Below, one piece after another: positions 29,389 through 39,345 of a stretch of DNA of 39,402 nucleotides. The DNA lies in the NCBI GenBank assembly GCA_032718475.1, contig JAUCBJ010001878.1:1-39402 (forward strand), written 5' to 3'. Source of the DNA: Nemertoderma westbladi (Eukaryota > Xenacoelomorpha > Nemertodermatida > Nemertodermatidae). Each line of letters opens with the position of its first letter. Within the stretch, counting starts at the first letter, position 1. The position numbers and the translations under genes were made by a program. Under the pieces are notes generated by a model. The model ran no database searches, was not told where the DNA came from, and was given only the letters and a program-made list of their open reading frames with translations.

Positions 29389-30565
29389 TACATAATAATA
29401 TTGTTCAATTATTTGTAACATTTAGTCAAAATTACCAAAATAGCATTAGTAACATAGTTATACAGCCTGATTACGTTCGGTCTGTCACCCAGCAGCATCG
29501 TAGCCTAGTGTGTAGCGCGTGTAGTAAGTGCCTGAATGATACTAAACTGTTACTGTAGTAGCATATTGTTGGCATCTTCCAATACATACTGTAGTTGTAT
29601 CGTGATATGCATTGTGTTTGTTTAAATTTAACTATAATTATTAATGTTTAAGTGCATTTTATTAATAATTACAGTATATATTAACTTGAATATGCAATAT
29701 CCGTCCTCTTTAAATAGGCCTACACATAATCCATTAAGTCTTAATTAACCGGCTGTGTAAAAAAAACTATAAATAAGTAACCATAACACAAAAATGAAAT
29801 ATTTGAGTCGATTTTAATCGGTAATGGGTTTGTGACGCTAAATCTTTTCCGTTTCATGTCAAAGATAGATTTAATGGCACAAATGGTTTCAAATATACCA
29901 TGACCAATACTTAATACAGTGTCTACAACAACAATGTAGGCTTATACACGTTCGTAGGACCTTCGAATTTTTTTGAGGCTCAGTTATGAGATACAAATTA
30001 CAATTGAGCTGCTATTCAATCACAAAATCGGTATTTAAAAAATTTACAAAAGTTTTAACTTTTAATCAAATATAGTTTGTCTGCAAGTCTGTCTGTCAGT
30101 CTTTTTGACTATCCGACTATCTGTCTGTCAAATATAAGAAAAGGGCACACCACCCAGCTAAAAGTTTAGCTATATCGGTTTTCCTGGTCGCATAATACAT
30201 TTCGAGGGTCAGTTTTAACATTTGATTTGATTACATCCAAATTGTCTGCTTGGCTGTCAGACATTTTTACGGACAGACTGACAGGCATAGAAACAGAAAC
30301 ACCGAGGCCAAATTTGAATACTGGTATCAGAAATTAAGTCATGGACCAAGAAAACCCATAATAAGAAATTTTTAGACAGATACAGTAGTATACTTTCTAT
30401 TGTTTTGGAGACATACTGACGGACACCAACAGCCATATCACGAGAAGTAAGACCGATCTTGCTAAACGGTTTTAAAATTTGGAATCTTGATAAATATCTG
30501 GTCTTGATGAAATAGAAAAAACAAATTAAAAGGTTATTGAAATCTCGACCGCGCCTACAAAATGG
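29389..30565. other. Gene-free stretch with an interspersed repeat copy
   Basis: About 29950-30060 matches 13195-13300 (GAGGCT.AGTTATGAGATACAAATTA and GTATTTAA). The following 30070-30470 holds many CTGTCTGTC and inverse words. No ORF here looks real. Confidence 0.55.
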
Positions 30566-30594
30566 CCATGAGTCGGAGCCCCTCCGACTCATGG
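30566..30594. repeat. Perfect 13 bp-stem hairpin at minisatellite edge
   Basis: CCATGAGTCGGAG, a CCC loop, then the exact inverse complement. It sits immediately before the first recognisable minisatellite unit. Confidence 0.85.
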
Positions 30595-31425
30595 GTTGGA
30601 GCCTTGATAATATGGCCTTGTGTTGGAGCCTCGTCCACGCCAATGATACGGCCTTGGGATGGAGCCTCGACCGCACCAATGATAGGGCCTTGGGTTGGAG
30701 TCTCGACCGCACCAATAATGATAGGGCTTTGGGTTGGAGCCTCGACCACGCCAATGATAGGGCCTTGGGTTGGATCCTCGTCCACGCCAATGATACGGCC
30801 TTGGGTTGGAGCCACGTCCGCACCAATGATAGGGCCTTGGGTTGGAGCCTCGACAGCACCAATAATGATAGGGCCTTGGGTTGGAGCCTCGACCGCGCCA
30901 ATGATAGGGCCTTGGGTTGGAGCCTCGTCCACGCCAATGATACGGCCTTGGGTTGGAGCCACGTCCGCACCAATGATAGGGCCTTGGGTTGGAGCCTCGA
31001 CCACGCCAACAATAGGGCCTTGGGTTGGAGCCTCGTCCACGCCAATGATACGGCCTTGGGTTGGAGCCTCGTCCACGCCAATGATACGGCCTTGGGTTGG
31101 AGCCTCGACCGCCAACGATAGGGCCTTGGGTTGGAGCCTCGTCCGCGCCAACGATAGGGCCTTGGGTTGGAGCCTCGACCGCACCAATGATACGGCCTTG
31201 GGTTGGAGCCTCGACCGCGCCAATGATAGGGCCTTAGGTTGGAGCTCGACCACCAACGATAGGGCCATGGGTTGGAGCCTCGACCGCGCCAATGATAGGG
31301 CCTTGGGTTAGAGCCTCGACCGCGCCAATGATAGGGCCTTGGGTTGGAGCCTCGTCCACTCCAATGATAGGGCCTTGGGTTGGAGCCTCGTCCGCACCAA
31401 TGATAGGGCCTTGAGTCTATTGTAG
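30595..31425. repeat. Minisatellite array, left block (36-39 bp units)
   Basis: About 23 units with core GATAGGGCCTTGGGTTGGAG and a variable tail (CCTCGACCGCGCCAAT or CCTCGTCCACGCCAAT). Most units are 36 bp and some carry a 3 bp AAT insertion. A four-unit block recurs at 147 bp offset (ACGTCCGCAC at 30814 and 30961). Long ORFs cross the array on both strands because 36 is divisible by three; I regard them as by-products. Confidence 0.95.
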
Positions 31426-32820
31426 GTCATGGCCCTACTGTAATTGGGATTCTGGAAAATAAGTACTCCGGAGTTAACTTGTTAATAATTTATAAAAAGT
31501 CATTATGCAGTTGGCTGAGCGCGTGGAAGAGAGACTCTCTATGTTGCATTCGGTAACTTGCTATGTGATGTGCGAGATGGAGCACCAGTGGCAATTCTTA
31601 GAATTTCAAGTTCAAAATTGTCAAGTAGTTCAGACATTTCTTGAGATATGTTGTTCCAGACCGAACAGCCGTATTCCAGTTTAGGACGTAGAAATGTTTT
31701 GTATATTTTTAGTATTGCATCTTTGGATAGGACGTATTTAGTATATTTAGTTATAGGACGTTTTTCCGCAGAACCAATAGATTTCTCGAAACTGAGTTAA
31801 TTAGTTCTAGGAAATGGTCATTGAACTTGAAATTGGAAGAAAATACCAGTCCCAGGTGTTTGTGAGTATCACCACACGGGAGGACCTCACCATTTAGATG
31901 TAGTGGCACTGTCTGGTAGGGGATGGAACCACACATAGTCAATACAATGGTTTTCTCTGGGTTAAAAGTTACGAGCCATTTAGTACCGGTAGCCCAAGGG
32001 TGTAGTTCATAAAGTTCGTGGTTAAGAAAGTGAGCGCGCACAACAGAATGACTGATTCTAGATGAAAGAGATGTATCGTCAGCAAACAGTGAACAGTTTG
32101 CCGACAATACATCAACAAGGTCATTTATGTAAATAATAAATAAGATGGGACCGAGCACACTTCCCTGGGGTACGCCAGTGAGCACCGCCAGAAACAGTGA
32201 GCATGTCCCATCTAGCACCACACGCTGCCAACGCCCTGATAAATAACATTGGAACCATGCCAATAAACGACCGCGGATTCGCATTCTATATAATTGTTCA
32301 AGGAGACCTGCGTGCCATATCCTGTCAAAGGCTTTTGTGACGTCACAGAATATTACTTGTGTGACGTCGCCTTCGTCCCAGGCCTGGCACCAGGAGTCGT
32401 ATAGGAAGATAAGTTGGTTTTGGCAACTATCGCCGGGAATAAATCCTGATTGTCGTTTCGATATTTTATGCCATAGGAAATTCCAGATATGCTTTTTGAC
32501 AACAGTTTCAAAAAGCTTAGAAAGGTTATTTAATAAAGAAATTGGGCGATTAGTTGCCAGAATTATAAAATTCTCCCTTTTTAAAAATTGGAGTGATATT
32601 AGAATACTTCAAGGATTGTGGAAAAATAGAAATGTTATGTAACGCATTAAATAAAATAGTTAAACCAACTATTAAAGAGCCGGATAATGATTTAATAACT
32701 CTGTTACTTATTCCATCGATACCAGGAGATCCATTCGTATTTAAGGATGAAATACCTGCACCTACGTCCTCTTCTGAAATCTGTATGTGCTCTAGGACTG
32801 CTTCTTCAGGGACGCACGCC
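31426..32820 (-). pseudogene. RT and post-RT portion of the double-truncated LINE
   Basis: The longest open piece is 31751-32284, which includes FADDTSL. Upstream, the coding frame (EDVGAGISSLNTNGSPGIDG) is cut by a one-base-type frameshift at about 32560 inside the NYRPIS motif. Downstream, another shift near 31760 leads into LRPKLEYGCSVWNNIS, and a stop follows near 31540. All core RT motifs can be read, so decay is recent. Confidence 0.8.
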
Positions 32821-32839
32821 CTGAACAGTCGCGGGGTCG

Positions 32840-34080
32840 GGGTGTAGTGAAGTCGGGGGTAAAGATTGAGGTATGGGATGTTCCACTGGTGTTACATTTT
32901 GAGGTATGGGATGCACCACTGGAAGCACCACGTGATGTGCCACCGGTGGTACAGTCTGGGGTATGGGGTGCACTGCTGGAGGTATAGTCGGAGGTATGGG
33001 ATGTACTACCGGTAGTGCAGTCTGGGGTATGGGGTGCACTGCTGGAGGTATAGTCGGAGGTGTGGGATGTACTACCGGTAGTGCAGTCTGGGGTATGGGG
33101 TGCACTGCTGGAGGTATAGTCGGAGGTGTGGGATGTACTACCGGTAGTGCAGTCTGGGGTATGGGGTGCACTGCTGGAGGTATAGTCGGAGGTGTGGGAT
33201 GTACTACCGGTAGTGCAGTCTGGGGTATGGGGTGCACTGCTGGAGGTATAGTCGGAGGTGTGGGATGTACTACCGGTAGTGCTGTCTGGCGGTATGGGGT
33301 GCACTGCTGGAGGTGTGGGATGTACTACCGGTGGGGCAGTCTGGGGTATGGGATGCACTGCTGGAGGTGTGGGATGTACTACCGGTAGTGCAGTCTGGGG
33401 TATGGGGTGCACTGCTGGAGGTGTGGGATGTACTACCGGTGGTACAGTCTGGGGTATGGGGTGCACTGCTGGAGGTATAGTCAGAGGTGTGGGATGTACT
33501 ACCGGTAGTGCAGTCTGGGGTATGGGGTGCACTGCTGGAGGTGTGGGATGTACTACCGGTGGTGCAGTCTGGGGTATGGGATGCACTGCTGGAGGTGTGG
33601 GATGTACTACCGGTAGTGCAGTCTGGGGTATGGGGTGCACTGCTGGAGGTGTTGGATGTACTACCGGTGGTGCAGTCTGGGGTATGGGATGCACTGCTGG
33701 AGGTGTGGGATGTACTACCGGTAGTGCAGTCTTGGGTAAGGGATGCATTGCTGAACGTACAATCGGAGGTGTGGGATGTGCCACCGGTGGTACAGTCTGG
33801 GGTATGGGATGCACTGCTGGAGGTGTGGGATGTACTACCGGTAGTATAGTCTGGGGTATGGGATGCACTGCTGGAGGTGTGGGATGTACTACCGGTAGTG
33901 CAGTCTTGGGTAAGGGATGCATTGCTGAACGTACAATCGGAGGTGTGGGATGTGCCCCCGGTGGTACAGTCTGGGGTATGGGAGGAAGCACTGGAGGTAT
34001 TACAGGAAGTACCACCGGTGGTACAGGCTGGTGTGTGTGATGTACTAGCGGTGGTGCTGTCTGAGGTGTGGATTGTACTG
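32840..34080 (-). repeat. 54/66 bp proline-coding minisatellite inside the LINE
   Basis: About 20 units. The 54 bp unit encodes an 18-residue HPTPPAVHPIPQTALPVV-type repeat; longer 66 bp units near 33003-33270 contain an extra 12 bp (GGTATAGTCGGA). Exact 66 bp steps are seen at 33003, 33069 and 33135. Both lengths are multiples of three. One extra base near 33287 changes frame, so the last part reads as Thr/Ser repeats instead of Pro repeats. It sits between the endonuclease and RT regions. Confidence 0.92.
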
Positions 34081-34099
34081 TGGTCGTCGGTAATAAACC

Positions 34100-34783
34100 T
34101 GGTAAAGTGGAATTAAGGACAAATCTGTTATTTAGAACTTGGGCTTTGTCAAAGGCTTCATACACCGCTGTATCACCATCAAATAAGAATGGGATGGATA
34201 ATAATTTGTTTTTCCCCAGTACCGACTTTACTATTGAAAACCATTTCTTAGAGTCTAAGTTGCTGGAACTTTTGGTTGATAAATACAATTCACTAGAATA
34301 TGAAGCCTTAGCTAAGCGAACTTTTTGAGAGACAAAATTTCGATATTTTCTGAATTTGATCCATTGATTTGAGTTATTGGGTGTCCCTTTGGCTCGTTTG
34401 TGTAGCCTTTCCCTGCGCCTGAACAGTGAGCGCAACTCATTATTTAGCCACTTACGGTCGCTGGATCTGGTTTTTATTTTGTGGCTGGGAATAAATCTAT
34501 TCGCACCTTCAAGTAAAGTCTCTCTGAGAAAATTAACACCTTCAACAGGGTCATCGGCATATGCACCAAAGTAGCTACTAAGACTTAGGAATTGTCTGAA
34601 TTCTCCCCAGTTCGCTTTGTCATAATCACATACGGTACGAATGAAAAGTTTAACGTTTAAGTCGATAAAAATTGGCGAGTGGTCAGAAATAGGAAGGTTG
34701 TTGTCAAAACAAATATCAGCATGTGGGTCCGCCTTAATTTTCAGGGGAAGTAAATTAGTGAATAATAAGTACTGTAAATGCAA
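34100..34783 (-). pseudogene. Endonuclease C-terminus and linker of the double-truncated LINE
   Basis: The frame contains LPISDHSPIFIDLNV, the terminal His-bearing motif of APE-type LINE endonucleases, then a basic linker (RKWLNNELRSLFRRRERLHK, SKKWFSIVKSVLG) typical of the region between endonuclease and RT. It runs without a stop into the proline-coding minisatellite. A frameshift at about 34760 separates it from the upstream GDFNT part. Confidence 0.8.
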
Positions 34784-34955
34784 GATTGGGATTGGGATCG
34801 AGTTATAGAGTTTATCACTTGGGTAAAACCAGTTAAAGAGCAGAATTTGTTTACTAGAAAATGAGTTTGGTGAAAACAGTTGGTATTAAAGTCACCTAAA
34901 AGAAGAATTCCGTCATATTTATACGCTGTGGTGATGTTCCAAATAACATCGTACG

Positions 34956-37130
34956 ATAGGGCCTTAGGTTGGAGCCTCGTCCGCGCCAATGATGGGGCCT
35001 TGGGTTGGAGTCTCGTCCGCGCCAATGATAGGGCCTTAGGTTGGAGCTCGACCACCAACGATAGGGCCTTGGGTTGGAGCTCGACCACCAACGATAGGGC
35101 CTTGGGTTAGAGCCGCGACCGCGCCAATGATAGGGCCTTGGGTTGGAGCCTCGACCGCGCCAATGATAGGGCCTTGGGTTGGAGCTCGACCACCAACAAC
35201 GATAGGGCCTTGGGTTAGAGCCTCGTCCGCGCCAATAATAGGGCCTTGTGTTGGAGCCTCGACCGCGCCAATGAAAGGGCCTTGGGTTGGAGCCTCGCCC
35301 GCCAACGATAGGGCCTTGGGTTGGAGCCTCGACCGCCAACGATAGGGCCTCGGGTTGGAGCCTCGACCACCAACGATAGGGCCTTGGGTTGGAGTCTCGT
35401 CCGCGCCAATGATAGGGCCTTGGGTTGGAGCCTCGACCGCGCCAATGATAGGGCCTTGGGTTGGAGTCTAGCCCGCCAACGATAGGGCCTTGGGTTGGAG
35501 CCTCGACCACCAACGATAGGGCCTTGGGTTGGAGTCTAGCCCGCCAACGATAGGGCCTTGGGTTGGAGTCTCGACCACCAACGATAGGGCCTTGGGTTGG
35601 AGTCTAGCCCGCCAACGATAGGGCCTTGGGTTGGAGCCTCGTCCGCGCCAATAATAGGATCTTGTGTTGGAGCCTCGCCGCGCCAATGATAGGGCCTTGG
35701 GTTGGAGCCTCGCCCGCCAACGATAGGGCCTTGGGTTGGAGTCTCGCCCACCAACGATAGGGCCTTGGGTTGGAGCCTCGACCGCCAACGATAGGGCCTT
35801 GGGTTGGAGCCTCGACCACCAACGATAGGGCCTTGGGTTGGAGTCTCGTCCGCGCCAATGATAGGGCCTTGGGTTGGAGCCTCGACCGCGCCAATGATAG
35901 GGCCTTGGGTTGGAGTCTAGCCTTGGGTTGGAGCCTCGACCACCAACGATAGGGCCTTGGGTTGGAGTCTAGCCCGCCAACGATAGGGCCTTGGGTTGGA
36001 GTCTCGACCACCAACGATAGGGCCTTGGGTTGGAGTCTCGACCACCAACGATAGGGCCTTGGGTTGGAGTCTAGCCCGCCAACGCAACGATAGCGCCTTA
36101 GGTTGGAGCCTCGTCCGCGCCAATGATAGGGCCTTAGGTTGGAGTCTCGACCACCAACGATAGGGCCTTGGGTTGGAGTCTAGTCCACCAGCGATAGGGC
36201 CTTGGGTTGGAGCCTCGTCCGCGCCAATGATAGGGCCTTAGGTTGGAGTCTCGACCACCAACGATAGGGCCTTGGGTTGGAACCTCGCCCGCCAACGATA
36301 GGGCCTTGGGTTGGAGTCTCGCCCACCAACAATAGGGCCTTGGGTTGGAGCCTCGACCGCCAACGATAGGGCCTTGGGTTGGAGCCTCGACCACCAACGA
36401 TAGGGCCTTGGGTTGGAGTCTCGTCCGCGCCAATGATAGGGCCTTGGGTTGGAGCCTCGACCGCGCCAATGATAGGGCCTTGGGTTGGAGTCTAGCCTTG
36501 GGTTGGAGCCTCGACCACCAACGATAGGGCCTTGGGTTGGAGTCTAGCCCGCCAACGATAGGGCCTTGGGTTGGAGTCTCGACCACCAACGATAGGGCCT
36601 TGGGTTGGAGTCTCGACCACCAACGATAGGGCCTTGGGTTGGAGTCTAGCCCGCCAACGATAGCGCCTTAGGTTGGAGCCTCGTCCGCGCCAATGATAGG
36701 GCCTTAGGTTGGAGTCTCGACCACCAACGATAGGGCCTTGGGTTGGAGTCTAGTCCACCAGCGATAGGGCCTTGGGTTGGAGCCTCGTCCGCGCCAATGA
36801 TAGGGCCTTAGGTTGGAGTCTCGACCACCAACGATAGGGCCTTGGGTTGGAGTCTAGCCCGCCAACGATAGGGCCTTGGGTTGGAGCCTCGTCCGCACCA
36901 ATGATAGGACCTTGGGTTGGAGTCTCGACCACCAACGATAGGGCCTTGGGTTGGAGCCTCGACCACCAATGATAGGGCCTTGGGTTGGAGCCTCGACCAC
37001 CAATGATAGGGCCTTGGGTTGGAGTCTCGCCCACCAACGATAGGGCCTTAGGTTGGAGTCTCGACCACCAACGATAGGGCCTTGGGTTGGAGCCTCGACC
37101 ACCAACGATAGGGCCTTGTGTTGGAGCCTC
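34956..37130. repeat. Minisatellite array, right block (34/36 bp units)
   Basis: About 62 units of the same family as the left block. Most end in ACCACCAAC, CCCGCCAAC or CCGCGCCAAT, giving 34 or 36 bp, so the frame shifts along the array. Two truncated units (TCTAGCCTTGGGTTGG at 35916 and 36491) mark a higher-order duplication. Confidence 0.95.
35690..36840. repeat. Higher-order tandem duplication, 570-575 bp
   Basis: The order of unit variants in about 35690-36264 is repeated in about 36265-36840. Diagnostic variants align: TCTAGCC junction at 35916 and 36491 (offset 575); TAGCGCCTTA at 36091 and 36661, and TAGTCCACCAGCG at 36181 and 36751 (offset 570). The first copy has five extra bases (GCAAC) near 36084. 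Confidence 0.9.
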
Positions 37131-37134
37131 GACA

Positions 37135-37155
37135 TCTGCGCCGGAAAGGCGCGAG
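37135..37155. repeat. Small hairpin at right edge of the minisatellite
   Basis: GCGCC, a GGAAA loop and GGCGC lie directly after the last minisatellite unit, mirroring the hairpin at the left edge of the whole compound locus. Confidence 0.55.
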
Positions 37156-37565
37156 TTTCAAATAAACTTACTGATGGAAATTAAGATTAAGAAAACACCG
37201 ATGTGGATTTATCTTATATAGATAAGCTAATTGCACATTTATATCATAAGTTACCTTATGCAGTATAATAAGCAGTCTTATGGATGGTAACTTTAGGCCT
37301 AAATATATCTTTGTGAACTTTATACTAGACTATGAATTTTGAGTACACAATACATAATTCTAGGTAATATAATAAATATTGATTGTTGTATGATGAACCT
37401 GTATTTTTATATTTTTAGGACCGCGTAGAGAGACCTTTAACATTCACTCCGTTGTTGTTGATAGTTGTTCTTTTATTAATTAATAATTTCCAATTAGGTT
37501 TAATAAGGCTTCCTACAGTGCATTATGGGCCTCCAGGCCTGGATTAAAAAGAAATATAAAAAGAA
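37156..37565. other. AT-rich gene-free stretch
   Basis: Nothing recognised. Confidence 0.5.
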
Positions 37566-37569
37566 ATAT

Positions 37570-37642
37570 ATAAGTGGCGAAGTTGGTAGATCGTTGGTCT
37601 TGGAATCTCTAGATACCGAGTTCAACCCCCTTTTCCGCTGAA
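37570..37642 (+). other. tRNA-derived sequence (SINE head or tRNA remnant)
   Basis: TGGCGAAGTTGGTAGATCG resembles an RNA polymerase III A box and GAGTTCAACCCC resembles a B box, with spacing and loop lengths like a tRNA. The loop CTTGGAA would read as anticodon TGG. D, anticodon and T stems do not pair well, so it is not a working tRNA. A SINE head or old tRNA copy is likely. Confidence 0.4.
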
Positions 37643-37799
37643 TTTTTTTGTTAGTAAGATTCATAGTAAGTTATTCACAAGGAGATATAGTTCATGCGTT
37701 AGTAGACGCGGACCTTTGCGCAATTTCGCATTGTTTTACTTAGGTTTATTTCTCAGATATGTGTCTAATACGCCCAAATTTGTGCAGCGGCGTGTTAGA

Positions 37800-37802
<3 letters not shown>

Positions 37803-37830
<28 letters not shown>
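37803..37830. repeat. G28 homopolymer
   Basis: The longest pure homopolymer in the window. Confidence 0.9.
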
Positions 37831-38440
37831 ATTTTGCTCAGAATGGCCAAATGTTTATTCAACTCGTTTTCATGAATAACTCAAGCATAGGCTATGGGGA
37901 TGGCGGTAAAAAGAATTGCTGGTACCCACCCACTTGAGAGGGTAAAATACTGTACAAAAATGATATGACATATTATTGGCAAACCTTGTACATCTACGGT
38001 TAATTAATTGTTGGCACGAGGTACTGTAGGTACTTGTTTCGGTAGACTAGCAGCAATAATTAATAACTAAAATACAATATCCACATTATTTGTATATTTT
38101 ATAATGCCACAGTTTTTTATTGTTGGATGTGTTCAAATCGTTATTATTCCAATTACGTTTTTCCAGTGCTGACAGTTCCTATATTCAAATCGAATCTGAA
38201 AAACTAATTTCAGAGCATTGCGTACAAATACTAGACTTCTGTACTTATTGTTAAACTTTTATAAACTTTATTATTATATGATGTATTTTCTGTACAAACG
38301 AGGTCAATTTTACATCTAAGCGTCTTAAGTTATAAAAGGGTAAAAAGCTATTCAATTCAATACAATTTTTATAATAATTTCTTTTCCATTATTTCCATAA
38401 AATATGCACATAACGTAAGTAAACTGAACAACAAAGTTTG
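37831..38440. other. AT-rich gene-free stretch
   Basis: No gene or clear repeat. The ORF that crosses the preceding G run is a homopolymer artefact. Confidence 0.5.
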
Positions 38441-38449
38441 CAAAACAAT

Positions 38450-38860
38450 GCACTGGATACTGGCAATAGCAGAGCTAGGAGTAGTGCCAGTATCCAGATG
38501 CTAGAACTACTACTACTAGGATCAGCATGCTGCATTGCAGCAGCATTTTTAAGAATGCTGTGCCGGCTTATCGACAAAATTGCGCCGCCACAACTCCCTA
38601 TCACCCATGATTTGCTAGATCATCCGCATCTTCAAGGCCAGTGTCCTTTAAGATGCGTCTCAAGAAAGTCATGGTCTGTCCACCATGCTTATTCACTCCA
38701 TGAGCCTGCTAAAGGACAAGATTATGCACTGGCTGGTCCTCACGGCGAAAGCAATGTCCTGCAAAGCGGAGGCGATTTTGTTCTAGTGTCAAGCTTGGGG
38801 GAACGAATGCTGGAACTAGTGGAGCGGGGGGGGGGGGATGAAGTTTATTCTAGATTCGGA
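38450..38860 (-). pseudogene. RTE-like LINE C-terminal remnant, copy 2
   Basis: The minus strand reads NRLRFAGHCFRREDQPVHNL then VL*QAHGVNKHGGQTMTFLRR and ILKDTGLEDADDLAN, then a stop-broken tail ending near MQHADPSSSSS. This is the closest relative of the fragment at 2035-2300 and contains the DTGL segment missing there. In-frame stops make it a pseudogene. A G12 run (38826-38837) lies at its upstream edge. The plus-strand ORF 38438-38908 is its shadow. Confidence 0.75.
38826..38837. repeat. G12 homopolymer
   Basis: Twelve consecutive G on the + strand at the 5' edge of the LINE remnant. Confidence 0.85.
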
Positions 38861-39229
38861 ATTTTGCTAATTTATAACTTCGATGACACTTTCTTTTTTT
38901 ATTATTAAGAGGCAGATTCTCATCACACAAGCAACCAACTACACACGGGTCAGGTTCAGGCACCCAAGCAGACAAACTATCACATACTGCATGTGTATTA
39001 CAATATTGAGAAATTTTCAGGATTACAATTTAGTTACAAAAAAAGCAAAAAGAATACAGTTAATCGGATAAAGGCTAATAGTATAATTAAATTAATAGTA
39101 TTATTATTACTGTGTAATGTAATTTTATTCTTATGACTGCCTTGCTACTCCTCTTCAAATTGCGGTTCACTGAATTCTGGCGCGCACTTTATTGGCTAAA
39201 CTCTTGGGACCTCCTTGTCTCTCTCTACA
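38861..39229. other. AT-rich gene-free stretch
   Basis: Nothing recognised beyond low-complexity sequence. Confidence 0.5.
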
Positions 39230-39345
39230 TATAATTGTTTTTTTGACCGGCTGTTTTCTTTAGGTTGTAACGCAACCGTAAATTCAAGGCCAGTATCACT
39301 TAAAAGGGTCTCAAGAAAGTAGACCTCTTGATGTAATATTGAATG
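39230..39345 (-). pseudogene. RTE-like LINE C-terminal remnant, copy 3
   Basis: The minus strand encodes FLETLLSDTGLEFTVALQ, matching the FLRRILKDTGLEDADDL part of the copy at 38450-38860. At DNA level TCAAGGCCAGT and GTCTCAAGAAAGT are shared with 38631-38670. Only this short block is preserved. Confidence 0.55.

Larger units (their letters stand above)
31426..34955 (-). mobile_element. CR1-like LINE, truncated at both ends, lying between two minisatellite blocks
   Basis: On the minus strand the order is endonuclease end (GILLLGDFNT near 34890, then ISDHSPIFIDL), linker (NRFVLNSTLPGLLP), proline-coding minisatellite, RT (SPGIDGI, TPIFKKG, RPISLLNNLSKLFE, KRQSGFIPG, TKAFDRIWHAGL, GVPQGSVLGPILF, CSLFADDTSL) and post-RT region (RPKLEYGCSVWN, LTPEYLFSRIPITVG). 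Frameshifts near 34760, 32560 and 31760 and stops near the end inactivate it. The coding part runs straight into the left minisatellite block with the final C-terminal part and 3' UTR missing, and the 5' end breaks within the endonuclease at the right block. Confidence 0.85.

Noticed and set aside
29495-29530. A-box-like TAGCCTAGTGTGTAGCGCG as a tRNA gene
   Set aside because: There is no B box or pairing acceptor stem downstream.
30257-31311. Long ORFs on both strands across the left minisatellite block (up to 274 codons)
   Set aside because: The 36 bp unit lacks stops in several frames, so ORFs arise automatically. They have no gene-like flanks and appear in competing frames.
32963-34116. 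Plus-strand Gly/Cys/Thr-rich ORFs opposite the proline minisatellite
   Set aside because: They are shadows of the minus-strand repeat, with no start context or non-repeat domain.
34896-37135. Many 60-205 codon ORFs in the right minisatellite block
   Set aside because: They follow repeat units and change frame with each 34/36 bp switch; there is no evidence of coding.
37716-37937. ORF with a poly-Gly stretch
   Set aside because: It is created by the G28 homopolymer; the flanking residues resemble nothing.
38805-38830. Resemblance of CTGGAACTAGTGGAGC to a cloning-vector polylinker
   Set aside because: The match is short and imperfect, and the flanking sequence is a LINE remnant, so contamination is not supported.
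38438-38908. 156-codon plus-strand ORF
   Set aside because: It overlaps a minus-strand LINE C-terminal remnant that is clearly recognisable, so the plus ORF is a shadow.
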